From assembly GCA_023140195.1 (NCBI GenBank), contig JAGLME010000015.1:124001-188000 (forward strand): a stretch of DNA of 64,000 nucleotides, read 5' to 3'. Shown here piece after piece: positions 9,235 to 18,759 of this stretch (position 1 is its first letter; each line of letters begins with the position of its first letter). The position numbers were made by a program, and so were the translations under genes. The notes below the pieces were generated by a model. That model had not been told where the DNA came from. It was given only the letters and a program-made list of their open reading frames with translations, and searched no databases. The stretch comes from Thermoplasmata archaeon. GTDB lineage: Archaea; Thermoplasmatota; Thermoplasmata; RBG-16-68-12; SOIM01.

Positions 9235-9435
9235 TCAGACACCTATCAGTCAGATTGTGGATTGGGCATAAATACCTTTTCTTGTAACTCTCGTAGTGGA
9301 CATTTGGGACATTCGACAACTCTCAGTTGAGAAATACCGGGAACAATAGCCAGGCAAGCCCCAATGAATGTCACCACTTCTCACATCAGATTTAATACCG
9401 AATAGTCCTTTTCAGTGCCATCAAGGGGGCGGAAC

Positions 9436-10680
9436 ATGGAGGAAGATCTCGTTCATAACTATGTTCTCGAGAAGGACATCATCAAAGGCCTTCCCGACAA
9501 GGTCGTTATCTGGGAAGAGACCCTCAGGGACGGGGAGCAGACCCCCGGCGTGTTCTTCACTGTCGATGAGAAGCTCAAGATCGCCAAGATGCTGGACGAC
9601 ATGGGCGTTGGGATAATGGATGTGGGCATCCCGGTCGTCTCCAAGGAGGAGTTCAAGGCGGTCAAGGCGGTCGCCAACGAAGGGCTGAAGGCCACCATCG
9701 TCGGAGCAGCCAGGACGGTGAAGTCGGACATCGATGCGTGTGTGGACGCGGACGTGGATGAGACCAGCATATTCATCGCTTGCAGTGATCTCCACCTCAA
9801 ATACAAGTTGCAGATGACCCGAGAGAAGGTACTGGAGATAGCTGTGGAATCCTGTGAGTACGCCAGGGACCACGGATTGGACGTCTCATTTGTCACCGAA
9901 GACACGGTACGGGCCGATTTGGATTTCGTCGCCGAGCTTTACAACGCGTGTACCGAAGCCGGTGCCAAGAGAGCAGTGCTTTGCGACACCGTCGGCGTGA
10001 TGACGCCCTCCGCGATGCGGTGGTGGCTAGGAGAGATCAAGGAGAGGTTCAAACCCGTTCAACTGTCCTTTCACGGTCACAACGACCTTGGAATGGCGGT
10101 CGCAAACTCTCTGGCAGCCGTCGAATGCGGGGTCGAGATCCCCCATACGACAGTCAACGGCATAGGCGAGAGAAGCGGGAACACTTCCTTTGAGGAACTG
10201 GTCATGGGCCTGGAAGTGCTTTACGATTACCGAACTGGCATTGACATAAGCAAGCTCTATGAGCTCTCAACGATGGTGGAGGAGATTTCAGGAATACCCT
10301 TGTCCATCAACAAACCCATAGTCGGATACAATGCGTTCTCACACGAATCCGGCATCCACGCGGACGGCGTCTTGAAGAAGACCCTCACATATGAGCCGAT
10401 GGATTGTGCGGACATAGGCAGGACAAGGAAGTTCATATTCGGCAAACACACCGGTCATGCGCCGGTTGCTGACAAGCTGGAGAAGGCCGGAATCAGCGCC
10501 ACCCCTGAACAGGTCACGAAGATCGTCGAAGGGATAAAAGAAAGAGCGGAACACACGGAGAAGAAGGAGCAGGTGGAGTTCATCAAGATGTTCAGGGAGA
10601 TGGAGGAACATAGGCGAGGCATCTCCGACAAGGAGTTCTGGGCGATCGCCAAGGATGCTGGGGTGAATCCCCCCAAGTAG
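9436..10680 (+). CDS. Isopropylmalate/homocitrate/citramalate synthase family enzyme
   Basis: The 414-residue aldolase-type synthase condenses acetyl-CoA with a 2-oxoacid. Motifs: WEETLRDGEQTPGV (catalytic Arg and metal-binding Asp), SFHGHNDLGMA (metal-binding His pair), NGIGERSGN, and HESGIHADGV of the LeuA/homocitrate family. There is no room for the C-terminal allosteric LeuA domain, so the enzyme resembles AksA, homocitrate or Re-citrate-type synthases. ATG 9436 is preceded by AAGGGGGCGGAAC; a GTG at 9415 is less likely. It leads an operon with both dehydratase subunits and a beta-decarboxylating dehydrogenase, so it starts one round of 2-oxoacid chain extension. Which acid is extended is unresolved. 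Confidence 0.9.
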   Translation: MEEDLVHNYVLEKDIIKGLPDKVVIWEETLRDGEQTPGVFFTVDEKLKIAKMLDDMGVGIMDVGIPVVSKEEFKAVKAVANEGLKATIVGAARTVKSDIDACVDADVDETSIFIACSDLHLKYKLQMTREKVLEIAVESCEYARDHGLDVSFVTEDTVRADLDFVAELYNACTEAGAKRAVLCDTVGVMTPSAMRWWLGEIKERFKPVQLSFHGHNDLGMAVANSLAAVECGVEIPHTTVNGIGERSGNTSFEELVMGLEVLYDYRTGIDISKLYELSTMVEEISGIPLSINKPIVGYNAFSHESGIHADGVLKKTLTYEPMDCADIGRTRKFIFGKHTGHAPVADKLEKAGISATPEQVTKIVEGIKERAEHTEKKEQVEFIKMFREMEEHRRGISDKEFWAIAKDAGVNPPK

Positions 10681-10689
10681 TTGAAGATC

Positions 10690-11949
10690 ATGTCTGCGGG
10701 AGCGACACTCTCAGAGAAGATACTCGCACGTGCGAGCGGCGAAGAAAGCGTCAGGCCGGGCGACATAGTCGATGCCAAGGTGGATCTGGCCATGAGCCAC
10801 GAGGCCTGTACTTTCGTTATCAAATCCTTCAAAGAGATGGGCGCAAAGAAGATCTGGGACAAGGACAAGATAGTCATAATCCTGGATCACTGGGTTCCTG
10901 CCTCGGACGTCAAGAGCGCCAGCCTGCACAAGACGATAAGGGACTTTGTGAACGAACAGGGAATAGACAACTTCCTGGATGTTGGCAGGGGTGGAATCGC
11001 GCACCAGATTCTGGCGGAGGACGGCTGGGTGCTCCCGGGGATGCTGGTCGTCGGATCTGATTCGCACACTCCCACAGCTGGCGCTTTGGGTGCTTTCGCA
11101 ACAGGAATAGGGTTCACAGAGATGGCCGCGGTCTTTGCTCTAGGGGAGCTCTGGCTGAGGGTCCCTGAGAACCTCAAGGTCATCATGGATGGATCAATGG
11201 GCCCCAGGATGGATGGGAAAGATCTCATTCTGGAAGTAATCGGCCAACTGAAAGTGGATGGGGCCATCTACAAGGCGATCGAGTTCACCGGTTCTACCGT
11301 CGATTCAATAGGGATTTCCCACAGGCTTACAATTTGCAATATGGCTACCGAGATGGGCGCCAAGACAGGTATCATCTCACCCGATGCCAAGACCGAGGAA
11401 TATCTCGCCTGGACTGGCAAGGAGTACGAAGCCGTGAGGTCCGATGAAGACGCGGTCTATCAGGAGGAGAGGGTCTTCGATATCACCGATTTGGAGCCCC
11501 AGGTGGCTTGCCCCCCGAACGTGGATAATGTCAAGGGTGTGAATGAGCTGAAAGGCGTCAAGGTTCACCAGGCGTTCCTGGGTTCATGTACCAATGGAAG
11601 GATAGAGGACCTGAGGGCCGCCGCGGAGATACTCAAGGGGGAGAAGATCCACAAGGACGTGAGGATGATCGTGATGCCGGCCTCTCAGAAGATCTACCAT
11701 CAGGCGATGAAAGAGGGGCTGTTCGACATCTTCCTGGAATCAGAAGCGACCATTTGCGCACCGAGCTGCGGACCGTGCTTCGGAGGTCACGGCGGGTTGC
11801 TGGCTGCTGGTGAGGCATGCATCAGTTCCACGAACAGGAACTTCGTGGCGAGAATGGGACATCCGGAATCATTCGTGTATCTAGCTTCACCGTGGACAGT
11901 TGCGGCATCAGCGCTTTACGGTGAGATAACCGACCCAAGGAGCGTTTAG
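10690..11949 (+). CDS. 3-isopropylmalate/homoaconitate dehydratase large subunit
   Basis: The protein has 419 residues of the aconitase superfamily. Cluster cysteines are visible in LGSCTNGR and [11 protein letters not shown], which together hold the [4Fe-4S] cluster. Substrate-loop segments [20 protein letters not shown] are present. It isomerises the hydroxy-acid made by the preceding synthase through dehydration and rehydration. ATG 10690 follows the upstream stop (10678-10680) by nine bases; an in-frame TTG at 10681 is possible. The small subunit follows directly. Archaeal large subunits of this length serve isopropylmalate isomerase and homoaconitase alike. Confidence 0.92.
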   Translation: MSAGATLSEKILARASGEESVRPGDIVDAKVDLAMSHEACTFVIKSFKEMGAKKIWDKDKIVIILDHWVPASDVKSASLHKTIRDFVNEQGIDNFLDVGRGGIAHQILAEDGWVLPGMLVVGSDSHTPTAGALGAFATGIGFTEMAAVFALGELWLRVPENLKVIMDGSMGPRMDGKDLILEVIGQLKVDGAIYKAIEFTGSTVDSIGISHRLTICNMATEMGAKTGIISPDAKTEEYLAWTGKEYEAVRSDEDAVYQEERVFDITDLEPQVACPPNVDNVKGVNELKGVKVHQAFLGSCTNGRIEDLRAAAEILKGEKIHKDVRMIVMPASQKIYHQAMKEGLFDIFLESEATICAPSCGPCFGGHGGLLAAGEACISSTNRNFVARMGHPESFVYLASPWTVAASALYGEITDPRSV

Positions 11950-12453
11950 ATGGAAACCACACTCTCGGGCAGGATATGGAAGTTCGGGGACAACGTCAAC
12001 ACGGACGACATTACACCCAGTCCATACCTCACGATCACCGATCCGAGCGAGCTCGCAAAGCATGTCATGGAGAACCTTAACCCCGAGTTCGCAGGAGGAG
12101 TGCAGAAAGGCGACATCATAGTCGCTGGCAGGAACTTCGGCTGCGGGTCCAGTCGAGAGCACGCGCCGGTCGCATTGAAGGCCGCTGGAGTCTCCCTGGT
12201 GGTCGCACGGACATTCGCCAGGATCTTCTACCGCAACGCGATCAACCTGGGACTTCCGGTGCTGGAAAGCCAAGAACTGGTCGATCTGGTTGAGGAGGGA
12301 GAGGAGATCAAGGCCGATATCGAAAGGGGCGAGATAACCGTATCCTCAGGAAAGATTATCAAGACGAATCCACTACCTGAGAACGTATTGGGGATACTGG
12401 AGGCAGGTGGCCTGATCAGCAAGGTCAGGCGCATTCTGGAGGCAGGGGAATGA
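11950..12453 (+). CDS. 3-isopropylmalate/homoaconitate dehydratase small subunit
   Basis: The 167-residue swivel-domain subunit has the family motifs [28 protein letters not shown] and [14 protein letters not shown]. It completes the heterodimeric dehydratase with the upstream gene, from which it is separated by no bases. In the specificity loop after PSP the sequence reads YLTI. From memory, archaeal homoaconitases show YLRT and isopropylmalate isomerases YLVY or similar, so this loop does not decide the substrate. Its stop overlaps the next start. Confidence 0.93.
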   Translation: METTLSGRIWKFGDNVNTDDITPSPYLTITDPSELAKHVMENLNPEFAGGVQKGDIIVAGRNFGCGSSREHAPVALKAAGVSLVVARTFARIFYRNAINLGLPVLESQELVDLVEEGEEIKADIERGEITVSSGKIIKTNPLPENVLGILEAGGLISKVRRILEAGE

Positions 12454-13568
12454 CCACATATAAGATAGCTATCCTACCCGGCGATGGGATCGGAAAGGAT
12501 GTCATTTGGGAAGCCATTAAGGTCCTGGAGGCCATCCAAGAGGTCTACCCGGTCAGCTTCGAGAGGGAGACCTTCCCATGTGGTGGAGAGTATTATCTCG
12601 AAACTGGCAAGGAGTGGCCCGATGAAGCTTTCGACGCGTGCAAGAACGATGCGGACGCTATCCTTTTGGGCGCCATCGGTCATCCCAAAGCGATCCTTCC
12701 CAACGGTGACCTCGCTGGAACCGACGTCGTATTTGGATTGAGATTCGGACTGGACCTGTACGCGAACGTCCGGCCGACCAAGCTCTATCCCAATGTGAGG
12801 CACAAGATCTCCAACGAGTTCAAGGACGTCTGGGAACCCGGGAAGGTGGACTTCCTTTCCGTCAGGGAGAACACCGAGGGGTGCTATACTCCGATAAGAG
12901 GATTCCTGGCCAGGGGAGGAGTCAGGGAACTTGCCGTTGATGGAAGGACAATCACGAGAAAGGGCTGCGAGAGGGTCATCAAGTTCGCGTTTGAGGCGTG
13001 CATGAGGCGGAACGGGGCGCCATATGACGGGAAGAAGAGGGTTACCTGTGTTGACAAGAGCAATGTGATGGCTGGCTGCAGGCTGTTCAGGCAGGTCTAT
13101 GATGAGATTGCAGAAGGTTATCCGGACATTGAGAAGGATTACGCATATATTGACGCGTTCACACAGTGGGTCATTAGGAATCCAGAATGGTATGATGTTG
13201 CCGTCTTCCCCAACATGTTCGGGGATATTGCGACCGATCTGGCAAGCGTTCTGGAAGGAGGGATGGGAATGGCCGCCGGTGGCAACGTCGGTGACAATCA
13301 CGCTATGTTCGAGCCCATACACGGAAGTGCCCCCAAGCACGCTGGCAAGGACAAAGCGAACCCAATGGCCGCGATCGGTGCAACCAAGATGATGTTGGAC
13401 TGGATCGGGCTGAGAAGAAATGATCAGAATCTACTCGTCGCGGCGAAGAAGGTGGAGGAGGCCGTTGTCGCTGTTCTGGAGGAGGGAAAGCCTCTCACTT
13501 ACGACCTTGGCGGAGATGCTAAATGCAGTGAGGTTGGGACGGCTGTTGCTGAGAAGATAAGGCAATGA
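12450..13568 (+). CDS. Isopropylmalate/homoisocitrate dehydrogenase family enzyme
   Basis: The 372-residue NAD(P)-dependent beta-decarboxylating dehydrogenase begins with ILPGDGIGKDV. It carries the substrate-binding LRFGLDLYANVRP, the VRENTEG segment, VDKSNVM with the catalytic lysine, FGDIATDLAS with metal-binding aspartates and EPIHGSAPKHAGK. It oxidises and decarboxylates the 2-hydroxy-3-carboxy acid from the dehydratase. The start overlaps the small subunit stop (12450-12453, ATGA), so the four genes form a tight operon. Specificity among isopropylmalate, homoisocitrate and related acids cannot be read from sequence alone. Confidence 0.92.
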   Translation: MTTYKIAILPGDGIGKDVIWEAIKVLEAIQEVYPVSFERETFPCGGEYYLETGKEWPDEAFDACKNDADAILLGAIGHPKAILPNGDLAGTDVVFGLRFGLDLYANVRPTKLYPNVRHKISNEFKDVWEPGKVDFLSVRENTEGCYTPIRGFLARGGVRELAVDGRTITRKGCERVIKFAFEACMRRNGAPYDGKKRVTCVDKSNVMAGCRLFRQVYDEIAEGYPDIEKDYAYIDAFTQWVIRNPEWYDVAVFPNMFGDIATDLASVLEGGMGMAAGGNVGDNHAMFEPIHGSAPKHAGKDKANPMAAIGATKMMLDWIGLRRNDQNLLVAAKKVEEAVVAVLEEGKPLTYDLGGDAKCSEVGTAVAEKIRQ

Positions 13569-13594
13569 GATAGGCGTCATGATCAGACCTTTTT

Positions 13595-13632
13595 GGATAG
13601 CCAGACCTTTTATGGGCGTATACGCCCATAAA
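13595..13632. repeat. Repeat copy 1 with 24-nt perfect palindrome
   Basis: Positions 13609-13632 form a perfect palindrome around TATGGGCGTATACGCCCATA. The 30 nt from 13595 (GGATAGCCAGA, then TTTTATGGGCGTATACG) match 28 of 30 bases at 29694-29723. A third, looser copy lies at 29281-29298. The palindrome sits 98 nt before the acyl-CoA synthetase start, upstream of the TATA-like ttaatata at about 13690. It may be an operator or the end of a dispersed element; read as coding it would begin MGVYAHK and stop soon after. Confidence 0.6.
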
Positions 13633-13729
13633 CGAATTCCGTCAGAACGGCTACTACTCTGAGACCTTTCCTGCAGACGCTCAATAGTGTTAATATACCC
13701 GGGTTCTTTTCTCGAAGCAAGGGGAGGCC

Positions 13730-15664
13730 ATGTCAGACGTTGTTTGGGAACCGACGGGGAGTTATTTGGACGATTCTAACATCAAGCGCTTTATGAAAAA
13801 ACACGGGATCAAGGACTACGACGAGCTCATCCAGCGCTCCACCGACGAGCTGGAATGGTTCTGGGACGCGATTATGGAAGATCTCAACATTGAGTGGTTC
13901 GAACCGTACCATCAGGTCCTTGATACATCAGAAGGGATCCAATGGGCAAAGTGGTACATCGGCGGAAAGGTGAATGTTGTACACAATTGCATCGACAAGC
14001 ATGCTGATACAGACCTGAAGAACCATGCGGCCCTCGTCTGGGAAGGAGAGGATGGAGAGATCCGCAAGCTGACATATCTCGAGATGTACGAGCAGGTGAA
14101 CAAGTGCGCCAACGCTCTAAGAGCTTCCGGCGTCAGAAAGGGGGACTCGGTGGGGATCTACATGCCCATGTCCTTGGAAATAGTGATAGCGTTCTACGCT
14201 GTCATGAAGATTGGTGCGATCGTCATTCCCATATTCTCCGGCTATGGCGGTTCTGCACTTTCGTCTCGTCTATCCGATGCTGAGTCAAAGGTTCTGTTCA
14301 CTGCTGATGGTTCATACCGAAGGGGAAAGCAGATATCAATCAAACCCCAGGCCGACAGGGCGTTGGAGAACGTTCCAACCGTTGAGAAGGTCGTTGTCCT
14401 GAAGAGGTTGGGGATCGATATACCCTGGAACGATGAAAGGGATGTCTGGTGGGATGACTTCCTGGCAAATCAGCCTGCTGAATGTCCAACCGAGCACATG
14501 GATTCCGAAGATCATGCTCTTCTCATCTACACTTCTGGCACCACAGGAAAACCCAAGGGCGCCGTGCACACCCACGGTGGATGCCTTGCCCAAATCGTGA
14601 AGGAACTCGGCTATTTCTTCGACGTCAACCCTGACACGGTGTTCTTCTGGCTGAGCGACATCGGCTGGATGATGGGGCCTTGGGAGATAATCGGCGTTCA
14701 CTCTCTTGGCGGCACGCTTTTCATCTTCGAAGGAGCTCCCAACCATCCCGAACCCGACAGGTTATGGGACATGATCGAGAGGCACAAGATAACACATCTG
14801 GGCATCTCGCCAACCGCGATCCGAATGCTGATGACATTCGGCGAGGAATGGGTAACCAAGCACGACCTCAGCAGTTTGAGATACCTGGGTTCAACAGGGG
14901 AGCCCTGGGACCCAGAATCCTGGAACTGGTTCTTCGAGGTTGTCGGGAAGAAGAAGATCCCTATCATCAACATCTCTGGGGGCACGGAAATAGTCGGCTG
15001 TTTCCTTTCACCGCTGCCCATTACCGCACTCAAACCATGCACTCTCAGAGGCCCTGGTCTGGGCATGGCCATCGACTGTGTCGACGAGGACGGTAATCCG
15101 GTGAGGCAGGAGATGGGACATCTGATCGCCACCAAGCCTGCACCTTCCATGACGAGGGGATTCTGGAAGGACCCTGACAGGTACATCGAAACCTACTGGT
15201 CGAAATGGCCGGACATCTGGTATCAAGGCGATTGGGCGTACGTGGACGAGGACGGTTTCTGGTCTCTTCACGGGAGATCGGATGATGTCATCAAGGTGGC
15301 CGGAAGGAGAACTGGCCCCGCGGAAGTTGAGTCGGCTTTGATCGATCACAATGCAGTTTCCGAGGCGGCCGCCATTGGTGTCCCCCACGAGATCAAAGGA
15401 GAAGCCGTGATAACCTTCGTGGTGCTCGGGCCAGGATTCGAACCGAGTGAGGAACTGAGGGAAGAGCTCAGAATCCAGGTCGGCAACAAACTTGGTAAAC
15501 CTCTCAGACCGGACAAGCTCATGTTCGTGACCGATCTGCCAAAGACAAGGTCTGCCAAGATCATCCGGAGGATCATCAGGGCGAAGTATCTGGGGGAGGA
15601 ACTGGGTGACCTGTCGTCGGTCGAGAACACGGACGCCATCGATGGCATCGGGAAGGCGATCTGA
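13730..15664 (+). CDS. AMP-forming acyl-CoA (acetyl-CoA-like) synthetase
   Basis: The 644-residue adenylate-forming enzyme has the phosphate-binding motif [18 protein letters not shown] (about 265), [12 protein letters not shown], the [27 protein letters not shown] hinge and the C-terminal TRSAKIIRR containing the catalytic lysine. It activates a carboxylic acid to acyl-CoA with ATP. Overall length and the ISGGTEIVG motif fit acetyl/propionyl-CoA synthetase-like proteins, though chain length is not certain. The start has AGGGGAGG and a TATA-like ttaatata at about 13690. The ferredoxin oxidoreductase genes follow 51 bases later with their own TATA-like taaatac, so the two units are adjacent in metabolism but separately transcribed. 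Confidence 0.92.
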   Translation: [644 protein letters not shown]

Positions 15665-15715
15665 TCCACCCAACGAAACCTTAAATACGCTCCTCGAACT
15701 TTCTCAACGGCTGTT

Positions 15716-16300
15716 ATGGAAGAACTTCACGAGATCAAGTTGTTCGGCAGGGGAGGGCAAGGAATCGTAACCGCTGGTAACCTTCTTTCCGAGGCCGCAG
15801 CCCATGGCGGGGATTATGCACAGTCAATACCGACGTTCGGTCCCGAAAGGAGAGGCGGACCTTCGATATGCTCGTTGAGGATATCCAACAAACAGATCTT
15901 ATTGAGATGCGCCGTCACAAGTCCTGAGACGCTTTGCGTGTTCGATCCCACCATCTGGCATTTCGTGAACATACTCCTGGGATTCGAGGACAACGGCAAG
16001 ATGATACTCAACACCCAGATGTCCCCAAAGGATGTGGAAAATGTCTTGAGAGAAGGCAAGTACGGGTACGAGCTGGAGAACAACGGCTACGAGATATGGA
16101 CGATAGACGCGACCGAGATATCGACTCGGATGCTCGGAAGGCCGATTACCAACACTACAATGCTGGGAGCGTTCGCCAAGGCAACTGGATTCGTTGAAAT
16201 GGACAACGTCAAGAAGGCGATCGAGAACAGGTTCCCCGAAGCTGCCGATAAGAATTTCCAAGCCGCGGAAGAGGCGTTCAACAAGTTAGACAAACTGTAG
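15716..16300 (+). CDS. porC: 2-oxoacid:ferredoxin oxidoreductase, gamma subunit
   Basis: The 194-residue gamma subunit has the family start IKLFGRGGQGIVTAGNLL and the segment QSIPTFGPERRGG. It is the first of four subunits (gamma, delta, alpha, beta) of a heterotetrameric enzyme that converts pyruvate or a related 2-oxoacid plus CoA to acyl-CoA, CO2 and reduced ferredoxin. A TATA-like ttaaatac at 15681-15688 lies 27-35 nt before the ATG, so the transcript is nearly leaderless. The gene symbol reflects the most likely pyruvate enzyme; a branched-chain enzyme is an alternative. Confidence 0.88.
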   Translation: MEELHEIKLFGRGGQGIVTAGNLLSEAAAHGGDYAQSIPTFGPERRGGPSICSLRISNKQILLRCAVTSPETLCVFDPTIWHFVNILLGFEDNGKMILNTQMSPKDVENVLREGKYGYELENNGYEIWTIDATEISTRMLGRPITNTTMLGAFAKATGFVEMDNVKKAIENRFPEAADKNFQAAEEAFNKLDKL

Positions 16301-16308
16301 GTATCGAT

Positions 16309-16599
16309 ATGGGTCTGGAAAAGCACGAGAAGTTCATCAGAAAGGCCAAGAGCACACTGGTGTTCGAGCCCGGATGGAGCGAGGACAACCTCACCGGTGC
16401 GTGGAGAAGCGAGAGGCCTGAGGTGGACCCGGAGAAGTGCACCAACTGCGACATATGCTGGCTGGTGTGTCCGGACGCCTGCGTCAAGAGAGAAGGCGAC
16501 AGGATAGAGATCGACCTCAAGTACTGCAAGGGCTGTGGCATCTGCGCTGAGGAATGTCCAGTGAAAGCTATAATCATGGTGAGGGAGGCAAGTGACTGA
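16309..16599 (+). CDS. porD: 2-oxoacid:ferredoxin oxidoreductase, delta (ferredoxin) subunit
   Basis: The 96-residue protein has two [4Fe-4S] motifs, CTNCDICWLVCPDAC and CKGCGICAEECP, typical of the delta subunit that passes electrons from the TPP site to soluble ferredoxin. The N-terminal part (WRSERPEVDPEKC) matches the usual PorD lead-in. It lies eight bases after the gamma subunit and its stop overlaps the alpha start, consistent with a single operon. Confidence 0.93.
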   Translation: MGLEKHEKFIRKAKSTLVFEPGWSEDNLTGAWRSERPEVDPEKCTNCDICWLVCPDACVKREGDRIEIDLKYCKGCGICAEECPVKAIIMVREASD

Positions 16600-17767
16600 G
16601 GTGTTCTTCACAGGCAACCGCGCCGCGGCAGAAGCGGCAAAGCTTGTAAGGACCCAAGTGGTCGCAGCTTATCCAATAACCCCTCAGACATCAGCCGTGG
16701 AGTACATCTCCCAGTTCATCAACAACGGCGAACTCAAGGCCAATATGATCAGGGTGGAAAGCGAGCACAGTGCTTTGTCCGCTGTTGTCGGTGCTTCCAT
16801 TGTGGGTGCAAGAACATTTACTGCCAGCTCATCACAGGGTCTGCAGCTCATGTCCGAAGGTCTGTACTTCGCATCTGGTATGAGACTGCCCCTCGTAATG
16901 GCCATCGCCAATCGGACCCTATCCATGCCCGTCAACATCTGGGCGGATCATCAGGACAGCATGGTCAACAGGGACAGCGGCTGGATGCAGATATACTGCG
17001 CCAACGCACAGGAGGTGTTCGACAATATCCTCCAAGCGTACAAGATCGCTGAGGAAGTCCTCATGCCGGCAATGGTCTGTTATGATGGGTTCATAGTCTC
17101 TCACGTCGCAGAACGGATGGAGATCATCGATCAAGAGCAAACGGATATGTTCCTGCCGGAGCCAGACCTCACGAAGAGGCCGCTGATGGACCCCAAGAAC
17201 CCGTTACAGTTCGGAGAGGTGGTCTACCCTGACTGGTACCCCGATTACGAGTACAAGAAACACAAAGCGCTCCTGGATTCGCCCAAGGCGATAATGGATG
17301 TTGGAAGGGAATACGGTGAGCTCTTCGGACGCTCGTACGGAATGGTGGAGAACTACAAGACGGACGATGCAGAGATCGTTTTCATGGGTCTGGGATCGCT
17401 GACCAGCACGACTCAATGGGTGGTGAACGACCTAAGAGACTGCGGAAGCAAGGTCGGTCTTTCGAAGATACGCGTCTTCAGACCTTTCCCGGACAAGGAG
17501 ATCGTTGAAGCGTGCAAGAATGCGAAGGTCATCGCGGTCATCGATCGAGATATCGGATACGGAACAAGCGGGATGCTGTTCCCTGATGTTACTAGGGCAC
17601 TGTATCCATTGGCCAGCAGGCCGAAATGCTTGAACTTCATCATTGGATTGGGCGGCAAGGACATCACCCCGGAGACGATCAAGAACATTCACGAAACGTG
17701 TGAGAAAGCGCTTGAAGGCAAAGAGGTCGAGACCGTTAACTGGCCGGATGCCAGGAAGTACGATTGA
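16592..17767 (+). CDS. porA: 2-oxoacid:ferredoxin oxidoreductase, alpha subunit
   Basis: The 391-residue subunit has the family motif AAYPITPQTSAVEYI, the acidic SEHSALSAVVGAS site and SSSQGLQLMSEG. These form the pyrimidine half of the active site and the interface with beta. The start is GTG 16592, inside the delta gene (8-nt overlap), with GAGGGAGG-like purines upstream. Length fits PorA/VorA. It works with the adjacent beta subunit to decarboxylate the 2-oxoacid. Confidence 0.92.
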   Translation: MTEVFFTGNRAAAEAAKLVRTQVVAAYPITPQTSAVEYISQFINNGELKANMIRVESEHSALSAVVGASIVGARTFTASSSQGLQLMSEGLYFASGMRLPLVMAIANRTLSMPVNIWADHQDSMVNRDSGWMQIYCANAQEVFDNILQAYKIAEEVLMPAMVCYDGFIVSHVAERMEIIDQEQTDMFLPEPDLTKRPLMDPKNPLQFGEVVYPDWYPDYEYKKHKALLDSPKAIMDVGREYGELFGRSYGMVENYKTDDAEIVFMGLGSLTSTTQWVVNDLRDCGSKVGLSKIRVFRPFPDKEIVEACKNAKVIAVIDRDIGYGTSGMLFPDVTRALYPLASRPKCLNFIIGLGGKDITPETIKNIHETCEKALEGKEVETVNWPDARKYD

Positions 17768-17776
17768 GGTGTCGTA

Positions 17777-18670
17777 ATGGGAAAGACGAAGATAAAGGAC
17801 CTCACGGACGAGGAATACCTGCATCACGGCAGCCTAGCGTGTGCCGGTTGCGGTGCATTGCTCGCTTTCAGGCATGCCCTCAAGGCTCTGGGACCTAACA
17901 CGATCACGATAAACTCCACCGGTTGTATGGCGGTCATAATGCAGATGGGCGTACCCAAGGTCCCGCACTTCCACGTGCTTTTCGAGAACGGCCCAGCGGT
18001 CATGTCCGGTGTCGAGCAGGCTCTTGACATCATGGGCAAGAGGGGGGATACGAACCTCCTGGTTGTTGTTGGCGATGGTGGTACGGCAGATATCGGAATG
18101 GGGTCGCTCTCGGGTGCCGTCGAACGCGGTCACGATTTCATCTACTTGTGTTACGACAACGAGAGCTACATGAACACTGGGGGTCAGAGGAGTGGCACGA
18201 CTCCGTTCGGAGCAGCCACGACAACCACGCCAGTCGGCAGTGTCGTCAAGGGCGAGACCAGGCCCATGGAGATGAGGAAGGATGTTCCGGAGATCATGAT
18301 CGCCCATGGCGCTCCATATGTTGCGACCGCCTCGATCGGCTATCCGTTGGACCTGATTGACAAGGTGAAGAAGGCGGCCACCGTGAGGGGACCGAGTTAC
18401 GTTCATGTCTTCGCTTCATGTCCTGCAGGATGGCGTTCGGATGCGAAGGATTCTGTGAAGCTGGCTAAGCTGGCGGTTCAGACGGGACTGATTGTACTTT
18501 TCGAACATGAGAACGGGGAGAGAACGTTCCAGCATTTGCCGAAGAAGAGAAAACCCTTGCGGGAGTACCTGGAGCTTCAGGGGAGATTCAAACACCTATT
18601 GGATGACGAAGATGCTACTAGAGAACTGGAAGACTATGTGGAGGGGAAGTTCAAGGCCATAGAGGGCTAG
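17777..18670 (+). CDS. porB: 2-oxoacid:ferredoxin oxidoreductase, beta subunit
   Basis: The 297-residue TPP-binding subunit has CAGCGALLAFRH, which contributes cluster-ligating cysteines, the thiamine motif GDGGTADIGMGSLSGAVERG and NESYMNTGGQRSGTTP. It closes the gamma-delta-alpha-beta set, nine bases after alpha. The CPAGW segment near residue 214 is typical of pyruvate/ketoisovalerate enzymes. With the neighbouring acyl-CoA synthetase it places acyl-CoA at the centre of this region. Confidence 0.93.
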   Translation: MGKTKIKDLTDEEYLHHGSLACAGCGALLAFRHALKALGPNTITINSTGCMAVIMQMGVPKVPHFHVLFENGPAVMSGVEQALDIMGKRGDTNLLVVVGDGGTADIGMGSLSGAVERGHDFIYLCYDNESYMNTGGQRSGTTPFGAATTTTPVGSVVKGETRPMEMRKDVPEIMIAHGAPYVATASIGYPLDLIDKVKKAATVRGPSYVHVFASCPAGWRSDAKDSVKLAKLAVQTGLIVLFEHENGERTFQHLPKKRKPLREYLELQGRFKHLLDDEDATRELEDYVEGKFKAIEG

Positions 18671-18759
18671 CCGAGATTGCCAATAGTCCGATCTTTTCCT
18701 AACTTCCTTTGTGGAAATCAATAAGACATTGCAGGGCATTCAAGAGATGGGGAAAGGAC

